Assembly: GCA_001000035.1 (NCBI GenBank) | Contig: LCGX01000035.1 | Location: 1-6,568 of the forward strand | Direction: 5' to 3' | DNA from: Candidatus Nomurabacteria bacterium GW2011_GWF2_43_8 | Lineage (GTDB): Bacteria > Patescibacteriota > Minisyncoccia > Phycocordibacterales > UBA9973 | DNA length: 6,568 nucleotides | In this document: piece after piece, positions 1-5,583 of the stretch | How positions within the stretch are numbered: the stretch's first letter is position 1 | How the letters are laid out: every line of letters begins with the position of its first letter | The notes under the pieces: generated by a model | What the model was told of the DNA's origin: nothing | Databases searched by the model: none | The model's input: only the letters and a program-made list of their open reading frames with translations | Position numbers and translations under genes: made by a program

Positions 1-395
1 TCCACCGCCAATTTCACTGTTTCCGGCACCGGACCGAAGGCCTTTCTCAATTCTGAACGCTTGTTGCGATAAAGAATATATTCCTTGGCCGTATCCATAA
101 AACTGTTTTTCATCAATTCCTTTTCGACAAAATCCTGAACCATCTCGACGGTCGGCAAAAATTTCGCCCCTTTGCGCGCGTTTACCAGTTCGGAACGCAA
201 GTCAAGAAGCATTCTAAAGACGCGCTTGGCTATCTCTTGCGATTCTTCTTCTCCCCCTTCACCCGTCACTTCAAAAGCCTTGAAGACGGCGCGAGCTACT
301 CTTTCCAAATCAAACGGAACTACTTCGCCGGTTCTCCTGCGGATCGATTTTATTTTTGCCAATTCGCTTTTTAAAATTTTTTCTGTTTTTTTCAT
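1..395 (-). CDS. Ribonucleotide reductase, N-terminal ATP-cone part (runs off the left edge)
   Basis: The minus-strand frame starts at ATG 395-393 and stays open for 131 codons to the window edge, so only the N-terminus is present. Residues about 17-117 form an ATP-cone, the allosteric nucleotide-binding domain of ribonucleotide reductases: SIRRRTGEVVPFDLERVARA near 17-36, PTVEMVQDFVEKELM near 81-95, and AKEYILYRNKRSELR at 103-117. The enzyme makes deoxyribonucleotides in the cytoplasm. The segment after the cone (FGPVPETVKLAV) resembles class II, cobalamin-dependent triphosphate reductases better than NrdD as I recall those families, but the catalytic part is outside the window, so the class is an inference. 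The ATG follows the upstream gene's stop by 5 bases and has no Shine-Dalgarno, suggesting translational coupling. An ATP-cone also occurs in NrdR, but the length and tail argue against that. Confidence 0.85.
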   Translation of the reverse strand, partial: MKKTEKILKSELAKIKSIRRRTGEVVPFDLERVARAVFKAFEVTGEGGEEESQEIAKRVFRMLLDLRSELVNARKGAKFLPTVEMVQDFVEKELMKNSFMDTAKEYILYRNKRSELRKAFGPVPETVKLAV

Positions 396-400
396 AAAAT

Positions 401-946
401 TTAAATCATTTTGGGTTTGAAGACGTTTGCGACCAATTCAGTTTCTCGTTTTCTTTTCTTTACTAAAAAATTATAAATCGCGGGAGAAAGAACCAGAGCG
501 AAAGCGATATTGCCGAGGAGGTGCAGCGCCGTGAATGGAATCTGGCCGAGGAAGGATCCGATAAACGACTGATGGAAAAAAATCGGACCGACCGTCAGCC
601 CGGTCAACGCATCGAAAAACAAAGTTCCGAAGATGGCGAAGCGCGCGTAATTCCATGCATTTGCTTTATTTTTTTTAAAATAACTCGCAGACCATACTCC
701 GAGAATCCCAAAAGCTCCGGCAGTGAAAAAAGTCTGCGCTCCGAGCGTTTCAGTCAGCGCATCGTAAAGCAAAATACTCAAAACAGCAAAGAAAAAACCA
801 AAAAGAGCTCCATAGGCCTTACTGAAAGGCATGGTGGCTGCCAGAATCGGTTCGACATTCGGCGCCCGGAAAGGAATAAGCCGCGCCAGCAAGCAAACAA
901 TAAGGGCGAGGGAAAATTTAAAATATTTTTTATTGTTTGTGTCCAT
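401..946 (-). CDS. ECF transporter S component (substrate-binding membrane subunit)
   Basis: This 181-residue protein is very hydrophobic, with about five or six membrane segments (roughly 9-25, 30-38 with 45-62, 71-90, 101-120, 139-161) and a basic tail. The stretch RLIPFRAPNVEPILAATMPF (22-41), followed by YGALFGFFFAVLSILLYDAL, and the later GQIPFTALHLLGN (134-146), match the ECF S-component style, in which the S subunit captures a vitamin or cofactor and docks on the shared EcfT/EcfA ATPase module. No EcfA or EcfT gene is in the window, as expected for group II systems. The substrate cannot be read from sequence. Because the next gene in the operon may be a cobalamin-dependent reductase, a cobalamin precursor is an attractive guess only; the approximately 90-base leader is too short for a normal cobalamin riboswitch. 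Start ATG 946 has no clear Shine-Dalgarno. Confidence 0.75.
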   Translation of the reverse strand: MDTNNKKYFKFSLALIVCLLARLIPFRAPNVEPILAATMPFSKAYGALFGFFFAVLSILLYDALTETLGAQTFFTAGAFGILGVWSASYFKKNKANAWNYARFAIFGTLFFDALTGLTVGPIFFHQSFIGSFLGQIPFTALHLLGNIAFALVLSPAIYNFLVKKRKRETELVANVFKPKMI

Positions 947-1036
947 AATTGCCGGCGCTTTTTATAAAAATTGGTTTTAATAAATGAAAGTTATATAATA
1001 CTAATCTAGACCCCTGAATTTTGCAACTGTTAGGCT

Positions 1037-1067
1037 ATTATACACGAGACCGGTCCCCTTGTGTAAA
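1037..1067 (-). promoter_or_regulatory. Sigma70-type promoter of the ECF S component / reductase operon
   Basis: Read on the minus strand, TTTACA (1067-1062, 5 of 6 to consensus) is followed after 19 bases by a perfect TATAAT (1042-1037). Transcription would start near 1030, giving a leader of about 84 bases. The spacer carries the 8-base palindrome GACCGGTC (1048-1055), extended with one mismatch to 12 bases, which could be a repressor site. The spacer is 1-2 bases longer than ideal. Confidence 0.55.
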
Positions 1068-1112
1068 GTGGATAAACGAAATTATTAACATTAAAACACA
1101 GAATAAAAAATT

Positions 1113-1523
1113 ATGAATACCAAAAAAATGGAGTGGATACTGCGTATAGCCGTGGCAGGGGAATTTTTAGGCCACGGGATGTTCGCCCTGCAGGGAAAAA
1201 CGTCCTGGTTTGTGTATTTTAAGCCTTTTGGCATCACCAACCCGGAGACCATTGTAAAATTGCTTGTGCTGGTAGGCGCGGTAGACCTATTATTGGCATT
1301 ATTGGTGCTAATACGACCCATGAGAATAGCCATCTTGTGGATGGCTGTTTGGGGGCTATTTACGGCAATGCTTCGCTGGCCTATCGGACCCGACCCGGTC
1401 TGGGATTTCCTAGAAAGATGGGCTAATTGGGGAGCACCGCTTGTGTTGTTTATGATGCTGGGCGGTTGGTCTGGTTCCGTAAGGGAGTGGTTTAAACCAA
1501 AACCGAAGGTTTTATATAACTAG
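1113..1523 (+). CDS. Small DoxX-like four-helix membrane protein
   Basis: The protein has 136 residues and four likely membrane segments at about 8-27, 48-67, 69-88 and 103-118, with a short basic C-terminal tail. A GHG motif at 20-22 in the first helix (AGEFLGHGMFAL), the RIA start of that helix, and the repeat-like two-plus-two helix arrangement recall DoxX/DoxD-like integral membrane proteins, a broad family with few proven functions. The segment with conserved-looking tryptophans (VWDFLERWANWGAPLVLF, 96-113) is distinctive. It is divergent from the ECF operon and stands alone; nothing nearby reveals its role. ATG 1113 was chosen as the first start; ATG 1128 is the alternative, and neither has a Shine-Dalgarno. 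The family call is from general resemblance; that it is a real membrane protein is quite sure. Confidence 0.7.
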   Translation: MNTKKMEWILRIAVAGEFLGHGMFALQGKTSWFVYFKPFGITNPETIVKLLVLVGAVDLLLALLVLIRPMRIAILWMAVWGLFTAMLRWPIGPDPVWDFLERWANWGAPLVLFMMLGGWSGSVREWFKPKPKVLYN

Positions 1524-1551
1524 ATAAGACAATTAATCCTGTTAGTTTGTC

Positions 1552-1586
1552 GTCACACATAATTTTCTGCTGAAAATTTGTGCGAC
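1552..1586. repeat. Long imperfect hairpin in the gap after the DoxX-like gene
   Basis: GTC (1552-1554), CACA (1556-1559) and AATTTTC (1561-1567) pair with GAAAATT (1572-1578), TGTG (1579-1582) and GAC (1584-1586). This gives 14 base pairs with one mismatch and one bulge around a TGCT loop. No T-run follows on either strand, so it is not a standard terminator. It borders a GC-rich run (1583-1620) holding the palindrome CGGCGCCG (1594-1601). It may be part of a small repeated palindromic element or an RNA structure; function unknown. Confidence 0.55.
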
Positions 1587-1616
1587 CCCGGCTCGGCGCC
1601 GTCGCGCCTGCGCCTC

Positions 1617-1662
1617 GGACAGCTAAAAATTTCCCGCAGGGGAGATTTTCTTTACGCTGTCC
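1617..1662 (-). terminator. Probable terminator behind tRNA-Ile and ftsH
   Basis: An inner hairpin pairs 1626-1635 with 1640-1649 (10 pairs, one G-U, loop of four). On the minus strand this reads as an A-rich run, a CTCCC/GGGA stem, then TTTTT (1629-1625), the pattern of a rho-independent terminator just past the tRNA. An outer arm, GGACAGC (1617-1623) with GCTGTCC (1656-1662), encloses it and overlaps two bases of the tRNA acceptor. The plus-strand reading also ends in a T-rich run, so it may act in both directions. Confidence 0.5.
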
Positions 1663-1733
1663 GCCCTCTTGGACTCGAACCAAGGACCCTCGAGGTATAA
1701 GCTCGATGCTCTAACCAGCTGAGCTAAGGGCGG
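1661..1733 (-). tRNA. tRNA-Ile with UAU anticodon
   Basis: The full cloverleaf folds by eye on the minus strand: acceptor CCGCCCT/AGGGCGG (7 of 7 pairs), D-stem GCTC/GAGC with a GG-containing loop, anticodon stem TCGAG/CTCGA, loop CTTATAC, five-base variable loop, T-stem CTTGG/CCAAG with loop TTCGAGT. The anticodon at 1699-1697 is TAT, which reads the AUA isoleucine codon directly. The discriminator is A (1660), and CCA is not encoded (CAG follows), so CCA must be added after transcription. The C1-G72 pair is unusual for an isoleucine tRNA. It begins 8 bases after the ftsH stop on the same strand, so it may be processed from the ftsH transcript. Confidence 0.93.
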
Positions 1734-1741
1734 ATACTGTT

Positions 1742-3664
1742 TTATTGTGCCTCCGGGGGAGCAACGACTTCCTTCTTTTTTAGCATAATTCCGTGCGCGG
1801 TCAATATCTTCTCATATTCTTCCTGTTCCAATGTTTCCACTTCAATAAGTTTTTTGGCGATGGCGGTGAACGCTTTTTTGTGCTCGGCCAGAACTTTTCC
1901 GGCGGATTTCAGCCCGTCATTGATAATCCTCGAAACTTCCGCGTCCACTTTCGTGGAAACGGTTTCGGAAAATTCTTTTTCCATCATTTCACCATATTGG
2001 GGTCGGCCGGGAGAATCAACCAAGGCAACCGGGCCGATGGCGTCCGACATCCCCCACCGCGTCACCATCGCGCGCGCGATATTGGTCGCGACCGATAGAT
2101 CGCTCGACGGTCCGGTCGTGATATCGCCGAAGATCATCTGCTCGGCCACGTAGCCGCCGAGCGACATGGCGATGTCGTCGATAAATTCTTTTTTGGACTG
2201 CAGGCGCCGCTCTTCGAGCGGCAATTTCAAAGTGTAACCCCCGGCATTCCCGCGAGCAATAATAGAAACTTTGTGCACCGGATCGGCGTGCGGCAAGACG
2301 GAAGCGACAATCGCGTGTCCGGCTTCGTGGTAAGCGGTGATTTCTTTTTCTTTTTTGGAAAGCAGGTGGCTCTTGCGCTCGGGACCCAACATCACTTTTT
2401 CAATCGCGCGAATCAAGTCGAATTGAAAAACTTTTTTGCGATTCTCGCGGGCTGCTAAAATCGCGCCCTCGTTCATGAGCGAATACAAATCCGCGCCGGA
2501 AAAGCCCGGCGTGCGTTCGGCGATCAGCTTTAAATTGATGTCTTCGGCTAGTGGCTTTTTGATAGCGTGAATTTTCAAAATTTCTTCGCGATCGGAGCGG
2601 TCCGGCAGATCCAAAAGCACTTTTCGGTCAAAGCGCCCCGGGCGGATGAGGGCCGGGTCAAGCACGTCCGGTCGGTTGGTCGCCGCCATCACTATCACTT
2701 TATCGTTCGGCTCGAAGCCGTCCATTTCCACCAGAATCTGGTTCAAGGTCTGCTCGCGCTCATCGTTGCCTCCGCCGAATCCTCCCCCGCGAGTGCGTCC
2801 GATGGCGTCTATCTCATCGATAAAAACAATCGCCGGCGCCGCCTTTTTGGCCATCTTGAAAAGATCCCGTACGCGCGAGGCCCCAACTCCCACGAACATT
2901 TCCACAAATTCGCTTCCGGAGAGATTAAAAAAGGGCACAATCGCTTCCCCGGCCACTGCCCGCGCGAGTAAGGTCTTGCCGGTGCCCGGAGCGCCGGTTA
3001 ACATTACCCCTTTCGGAATCCTCGCCCCGATATCCAGAAATTTTTTCGGGCTTTTCAAAAAATCCACGATTTCTTTCAATTCTTCTTTCGCCTCTTTGCA
3101 TCCGGCCACGTCCTTGAAAGTCACCCGATTATTCTTGTCGTTCGGGTCAGTAATGCGCGCCTTGGATTGCCCGAAAGTAAAGGCCTGCATGCCGGCGCCT
3201 TTTACTTGGCGCGACAAATACCAGAAAAAAATCAGAATAAAAACTATCGGCAAAAGGAATGGCAGGATATTTACGAGCCAGAACATAAACCCGCTCTCGT
3301 CTTTAATCAGAATTTCGGTCTTGGACAGAGCTTCGGGGGTCACCCCGTAATTGAAAAGCGTCTGCGAGAGGGCCGAATTCACTTCCTTCTTGGAAATTTT
3401 AACTTCATCGTTCTGGTAAGTTATCGTCAGCTTGTCGCCTTCCACTAAAATATTTTTCACTTCACCGGCCGAAACACTCTTGGCCAAGTCCGAAATCGCG
3501 ACTTCTGGAATCACTTTTCCGTCGCCGGAGACCACCAAATAGAGCCCGGTGATGAGCATGAAGAAAAGTATCGCGCCGGCGACATTGCCCCCGAATCTTG
3601 CCGGTTTTGGAGCTTTTTTACCCTTCCCCTGCGGGTCTTTTTGGTTCAGAAAATCGAATTGCAT
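1742..3664 (-). CDS. ftsH: ATP-dependent zinc metalloprotease FtsH
   Basis: FtsH is a hexameric membrane protease that pulls out and degrades misfolded membrane proteins and some cytoplasmic regulators. The 640 residues match the usual family length. In order: a first membrane helix near 28-46, an extracytoplasmic domain to about 125, a second helix near 128-150, then the AAA+ module with Walker A GAPGTGKT (224-231), the pore loop MFVGVG (256-261), Walker B IVFIDEID (279-286) and the second region of homology TNRPDVLDPALIRPGRFDR (329-347). The peptidase domain has the zinc motif HEAGH (446-450), and D522 in SSDLSVATNIAR is the probable third zinc ligand. All catalytic residues are present. 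Start ATG 3664 has no Shine-Dalgarno. It is divergent from smpB across 54 bases and precedes tRNA-Ile. In other bacteria FtsH can degrade tmRNA-tagged proteins, which fits the neighbouring smpB-ssrA pair. Confidence 0.98.
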   Translation of the reverse strand: MQFDFLNQKDPQGKGKKAPKPARFGGNVAGAILFFMLITGLYLVVSGDGKVIPEVAISDLAKSVSAGEVKNILVEGDKLTITYQNDEVKISKKEVNSALSQTLFNYGVTPEALSKTEILIKDESGFMFWLVNILPFLLPIVFILIFFWYLSRQVKGAGMQAFTFGQSKARITDPNDKNNRVTFKDVAGCKEAKEELKEIVDFLKSPKKFLDIGARIPKGVMLTGAPGTGKTLLARAVAGEAIVPFFNLSGSEFVEMFVGVGASRVRDLFKMAKKAAPAIVFIDEIDAIGRTRGGGFGGGNDEREQTLNQILVEMDGFEPNDKVIVMAATNRPDVLDPALIRPGRFDRKVLLDLPDRSDREEILKIHAIKKPLAEDINLKLIAERTPGFSGADLYSLMNEGAILAARENRKKVFQFDLIRAIEKVMLGPERKSHLLSKKEKEITAYHEAGHAIVASVLPHADPVHKVSIIARGNAGGYTLKLPLEERRLQSKKEFIDDIAMSLGGYVAEQMIFGDITTGPSSDLSVATNIARAMVTRWGMSDAIGPVALVDSPGRPQYGEMMEKEFSETVSTKVDAEVSRIINDGLKSAGKVLAEHKKAFTAIAKKLIEVETLEQEEYEKILTAHGIMLKKKEVVAPPEAQ

Positions 3665-3718
3665 TTAGAAAGATTAGCACAAAATATAGATAAAGAAAAG
3701 TTGTGTTAAGATAAAGCC
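3665..3718. promoter_or_regulatory. Shared divergent promoter region of ftsH and smpB
   Basis: These 54 AT-rich bases must hold the starts of both divergent genes unless smpB is read from elsewhere. For ftsH, minus-strand TTAACA (3709-3704) and TATATT (3688-3683) are candidate boxes, but their 15-base spacing is short. For smpB, TAAGAT (3707-3712) is a possible -10 that would give an almost leaderless message, without a convincing -35. The region is sure to be regulatory by position; the exact boxes are weak. Confidence 0.35.
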
Positions 3719-4165
3719 ATGGCCAGTTATGCCGAAAACCGCAAAGCACGATTCAATTATGAATTCTTGGAAAAATACGAAACAGGTATTGAGCTTTTGG
3801 GCACGGAAGTAAAGTCGGTGCGCCACGCACAGATGTCTTTGGAAGGGGCGTTCGTCATTGTGCGGGGAGGCGAAGCGTTCCTAATTAATGCGAACATCCC
3901 GCCTTTTCAGCCGAAAAATGCGCCACTGGATTACGATCCGCTCCGCAACCGGAAACTTTTGCTGACGAAAAAAGAAATCATAGAATTGACCGGCAGTGAG
4001 AAGAATAAAAGTTTGACAATCGTGCCGATTTCGGTGTATAATAAAGGAAGAAAAATAAAAGTAGAGGTCGCTTTAGCGAAAGGAAAGAAAAGAGTTGATA
4101 AACGTCAAACTATCAAGAAACGCGAAACCGATCGTGAGATAAGAAGAGAATACAAAGGACGTTGA
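3719..4165 (+). CDS. smpB: SsrA-binding protein SmpB
   Basis: SmpB binds the tRNA-like part of tmRNA and places it in the A site of stalled ribosomes during trans-translation. The 148 residues are close to the family length. The hallmarks are ENRKARFNYEFLEKYETGIE (6-25), GTEVKSVR (28-35), DPLRNRKLLL (73-82), KVEVALAKGKK (114-124) and the DKR tail region (127-129) leading to RETDREIRR (135-143), the basic C-terminal tail that reaches into the decoding centre. ATG 3719 gives the standard N-terminus, and no Shine-Dalgarno precedes it. Its tmRNA partner starts only 9 bases after the stop, so the two could share a transcript. The LTI and VYN codons at 4013-4042 also contain a consensus promoter for ssrA. 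Confidence 0.97.
   Translation: MASYAENRKARFNYEFLEKYETGIELLGTEVKSVRHAQMSLEGAFVIVRGGEAFLINANIPPFQPKNAPLDYDPLRNRKLLLTKKEIIELTGSEKNKSLTIVPISVYNKGRKIKVEVALAKGKKRVDKRQTIKKRETDREIRREYKGR
4013..4042 (+). promoter_or_regulatory. Consensus sigma70 promoter inside smpB, likely for ssrA
   Basis: TTGACA (4013-4018) and TATAAT (4037-4042) are both perfect, separated by 18 bases. Transcription would start near 4049, about 126 bases before the mature tmRNA 5' end, giving a leader to be trimmed. The position within smpB and ahead of an abundant RNA gene makes it credible. However, it also encodes SmpB residues, so coincidence is possible. Confidence 0.55.
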
Positions 4166-4174
4166 AAACAAAAT

Positions 4175-4572
4175 GGGGATGCAAGGCATAGACAGTCGGC
4201 CTTTTGTCATTGATGCATGCCGAGTATGAACGCAATCTCGCAAAACTTCGTTCAAATAGTTAATTGCAAAATTAGCTTCCAAAGTTAAAGCAATTGTTTC
4301 TCCGTATGCAAATATGGGAGACTTCGCTTTCGCTCACGTTTCCGCTTCGGCGTAAGCGTGTGTCTTATCCATAGACTTCCGATATATGGGCTAAGGCATA
4401 ACATTATCGGGATAAGGGAATGTCCGCTCGAACATTTCACGAAAATCTAGAGCTCGATTAAAAAATATTTGGCTCGTTTCTTAATTTTTTAATCTAAAAC
4501 AAAAAGCGCGCTATGCATGTAGATTTCTTAGCAAAAACCTTCTGCACGGGGATTCGATTTCCCCCATCTCCA
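4175..4572 (+). ncRNA. ssrA: Transfer-messenger RNA (tmRNA)
   Basis: tmRNA acts as tRNA and mRNA to free stalled ribosomes and tag the unfinished protein. The tRNA-like ends pair fully: GGGGATG (4175-4181) with CATCTCC (4565-4571, one G-U), followed by discriminator A4572. The T-arm is GGGGA-TTCGATT-TCCCC (4548-4564). The conserved GATGCATGCCGAG (4212-4224) and ATGCATGTAG (4513-4522) match tmRNA helix 2 and the PK1 entry. PK1 pairs 4221-4224 with 4237-4240 and 4228-4232 with 4249-4253. PK2 pairs 4369-4373 with 4385-4389 and 4379-4384 with 4405-4410. PK3 pairs 4419-4423 with 4432-4436 and 4426-4429 with 4450-4453. A last long helix pairs 4456-4464 with 4486-4494. CCA is not encoded. It lies 9 bases after smpB, and no terminator is visible behind it. 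Confidence 0.95.
4266..4355 (+). other. tmRNA proteolysis-tag reading frame
   Basis: The best frame resumes at GCA 4266, 12 bases after PK1, close to the 11 in E. coli, and reads 29 codons starting AKLASK and ending HVSASA before TAA 4353-4355. The stop sits at the loop edge of a hairpin (CGCTT 4343-4347 with AAGCG 4354-4358), as in other tmRNAs, and the small hydrophobic end suits protease recognition. A rival frame from 4262 gives only NCKISFQS and a stop outside any hairpin; it matches the E. coli ATAGTY context but lacks a degron-like end. Confidence 0.6.
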
Positions 4573-4594
4573 CAAAAGTAGTATAGTTCTCAAT

Positions 4595-4897
4595 ATGAAA
4601 AAATTTCTAATAATAGTCGTTGTTGTATTGGTTGGGTATCTTGCAGCTGATTTTTTTATGATAGGTCCGTTCGCGTATGATTATGAAATTTGTGAAAATG
4701 GTTATTATCGGACTTATCCTAGGGGCTGGTCTGATGGTCCTATTACATATTATGACTCAAGTAATAACATCGCTGGGATAAGTGATGGTTCTCTTCATGT
4801 TGAAACTCAGAGCGAGAAAGAGTTAGATAAAAAAACTGGGAAATGTACTAATATTAATTTTTTGAAGTTTTTCTTTATAAAAAAATTAGGCTTGTAA
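4595..4897 (+). CDS. Small membrane-anchored or exported protein of unknown function
   Basis: I do not recognise this 100-residue protein. It begins with MKK and a strongly hydrophobic stretch (4-22), a signal anchor or signal peptide, followed by a tyrosine- and glycine-rich part (about 24-68) containing NGYYRTYPRGWSDGPITYYD. There are two cysteines, C33 and C84, outside the helix that could form a disulphide, and a basic, hydrophobic tail (NFLKFFFIKKLGL). It starts 22 bases behind the tmRNA with no Shine-Dalgarno; TATAGT (4582-4587) is a possible -10 that would make the message nearly leaderless. Base composition is clearly more AT-rich than ftsH or infC, which may point to acquired DNA. 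It is probably real because of the clean export signal, but could be a fast-evolving orphan. Confidence 0.6.
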   Translation: MKKFLIIVVVVLVGYLAADFFMIGPFAYDYEICENGYYRTYPRGWSDGPITYYDSSNNIAGISDGSLHVETQSEKELDKKTGKCTNINFLKFFFIKKLGL

Positions 4898-4950
4898 ATA
4901 AAAATTGATTTCACTTTTCTTTTTTCTTTAAAAGATTAGTACAAGTAAGC

Positions 4951-5508
4951 ATGACGAGAAACAAGGCCATAATCAAACCCAATAAACCAATTATTATAAA
5001 AGCCCCTTTGGGTTGCATGATCAGGTTAAATAAAAATCAAATAGATTATGGTAACTTAAAATCAAGAAAAGAATTGAAGGGGTTTAGAGAACAAACAAAT
5101 AGGCATATAACTATCGTCGGGGGAAAACCGTCAATAAAAATTAAAGAAGCTCTGAATAAATTTTCCCTGGCGGAAAGAAAGAAGAAATTGGTTGAACTAA
5201 AAACCCTTTTAAAAAATTTGGAATGGCAATATATTCAGAAAGAAATTTATTTTATAAGTGAAAAATCGTATTTCGGAAACCCAAAAGTTTTAGAACATAG
5301 AAAGTCTTATATTCGATTAATCAAAATGCCCAATATTGATATTTTTTATCGCAGGTTGAATGCTTTATTAAAAACTCATATTCCGACTCAATTTCCGCAC
5401 ATTACTCTTTTTACCAAAGGGGAGCATCCTGACAGAACTTATTTTGGAATACCAATGAATTCAAAAACCGCCTTCAAAAAATTTCACCCTAAAAAAATCA
5501 AAAGTTAG
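4951..5508 (+). CDS. Probable 2H-family phosphoesterase (LigT / 2'-5' RNA ligase-like)
   Basis: The 185-residue protein carries two HxT motifs, RHITIVGG (H52, T54) and PHITLFTKG (H150, T152), 98 residues apart. Paired HxT/S motifs about 80-100 residues apart are the catalytic signature of the 2H phosphoesterases, which cut or join 2',3'-cyclic phosphate or 2'-5' bonds in RNA and nucleotides. The stretch after the second motif (RTYFGIPMNSKTAFKKF) fits the usual final strand and helix. The substrate cannot be told. The protein is lysine-rich and would be cytoplasmic. The first 22 residues may be extra: ATG 5017 (M23) leads straight into RLNKNQIDYG and is a plausible alternative start. It follows the exported protein gene by 53 bases and has the same AT-rich composition. 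The motif pair is seen; the family is inferred from it. Confidence 0.65.
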   Translation: MTRNKAIIKPNKPIIIKAPLGCMIRLNKNQIDYGNLKSRKELKGFREQTNRHITIVGGKPSIKIKEALNKFSLAERKKKLVELKTLLKNLEWQYIQKEIYFISEKSYFGNPKVLEHRKSYIRLIKMPNIDIFYRRLNALLKTHIPTQFPHITLFTKGEHPDRTYFGIPMNSKTAFKKFHPKKIKS

Positions 5509-5583
5509 ACAACACAATCTACCTTTTTAGATTTTTATTGTGAGTAAGGATAGTTCTAATTAGTATTGCGATACCCCCTATTT

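Noticed and set aside
521..967. Plus-strand open frame of 148 codons opposite the ECF S component.
   Set aside because: Its product is low-complexity and charged without family features, while the minus strand encodes a clear membrane protein; it is a shadow.
947..1030. Cobalamin riboswitch in the ECF operon leader.
   Set aside because: The leader is only about 84 bases and I see no B12-box-like core; the class needs about 200 bases.
1059..1088. Promoter TTGTGT - 17 to 18 bases - TTATTA/TATTAA for the DoxX-like gene.
   Set aside because: Both boxes are weak in an AT-rich region; too little to list as a feature.
2646..3350. Plus-strand open frame of 234 codons opposite ftsH.
   Set aside because: It lies antisense to the conserved AAA+ domain and its product has no recognisable features.
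3669..4944. AAAGATTAGCACAA (3669-3682) and AAAGATTAGTACAA (4931-4944) as a shared regulatory motif ahead of smpB and the 2H gene.
   Set aside because: A 13-of-14 match is expected by chance a few times in a window of this size, and the distances to the two starts differ (36 and 6 bases).
5513..5542. Hairpin CACAAT/ATTGTG with inner ATCTA/TAGAT between the convergent genes, as a terminator.
   Set aside because: The stem is AT-rich and no T-run follows it on either strand, although T-runs lie in its loop.
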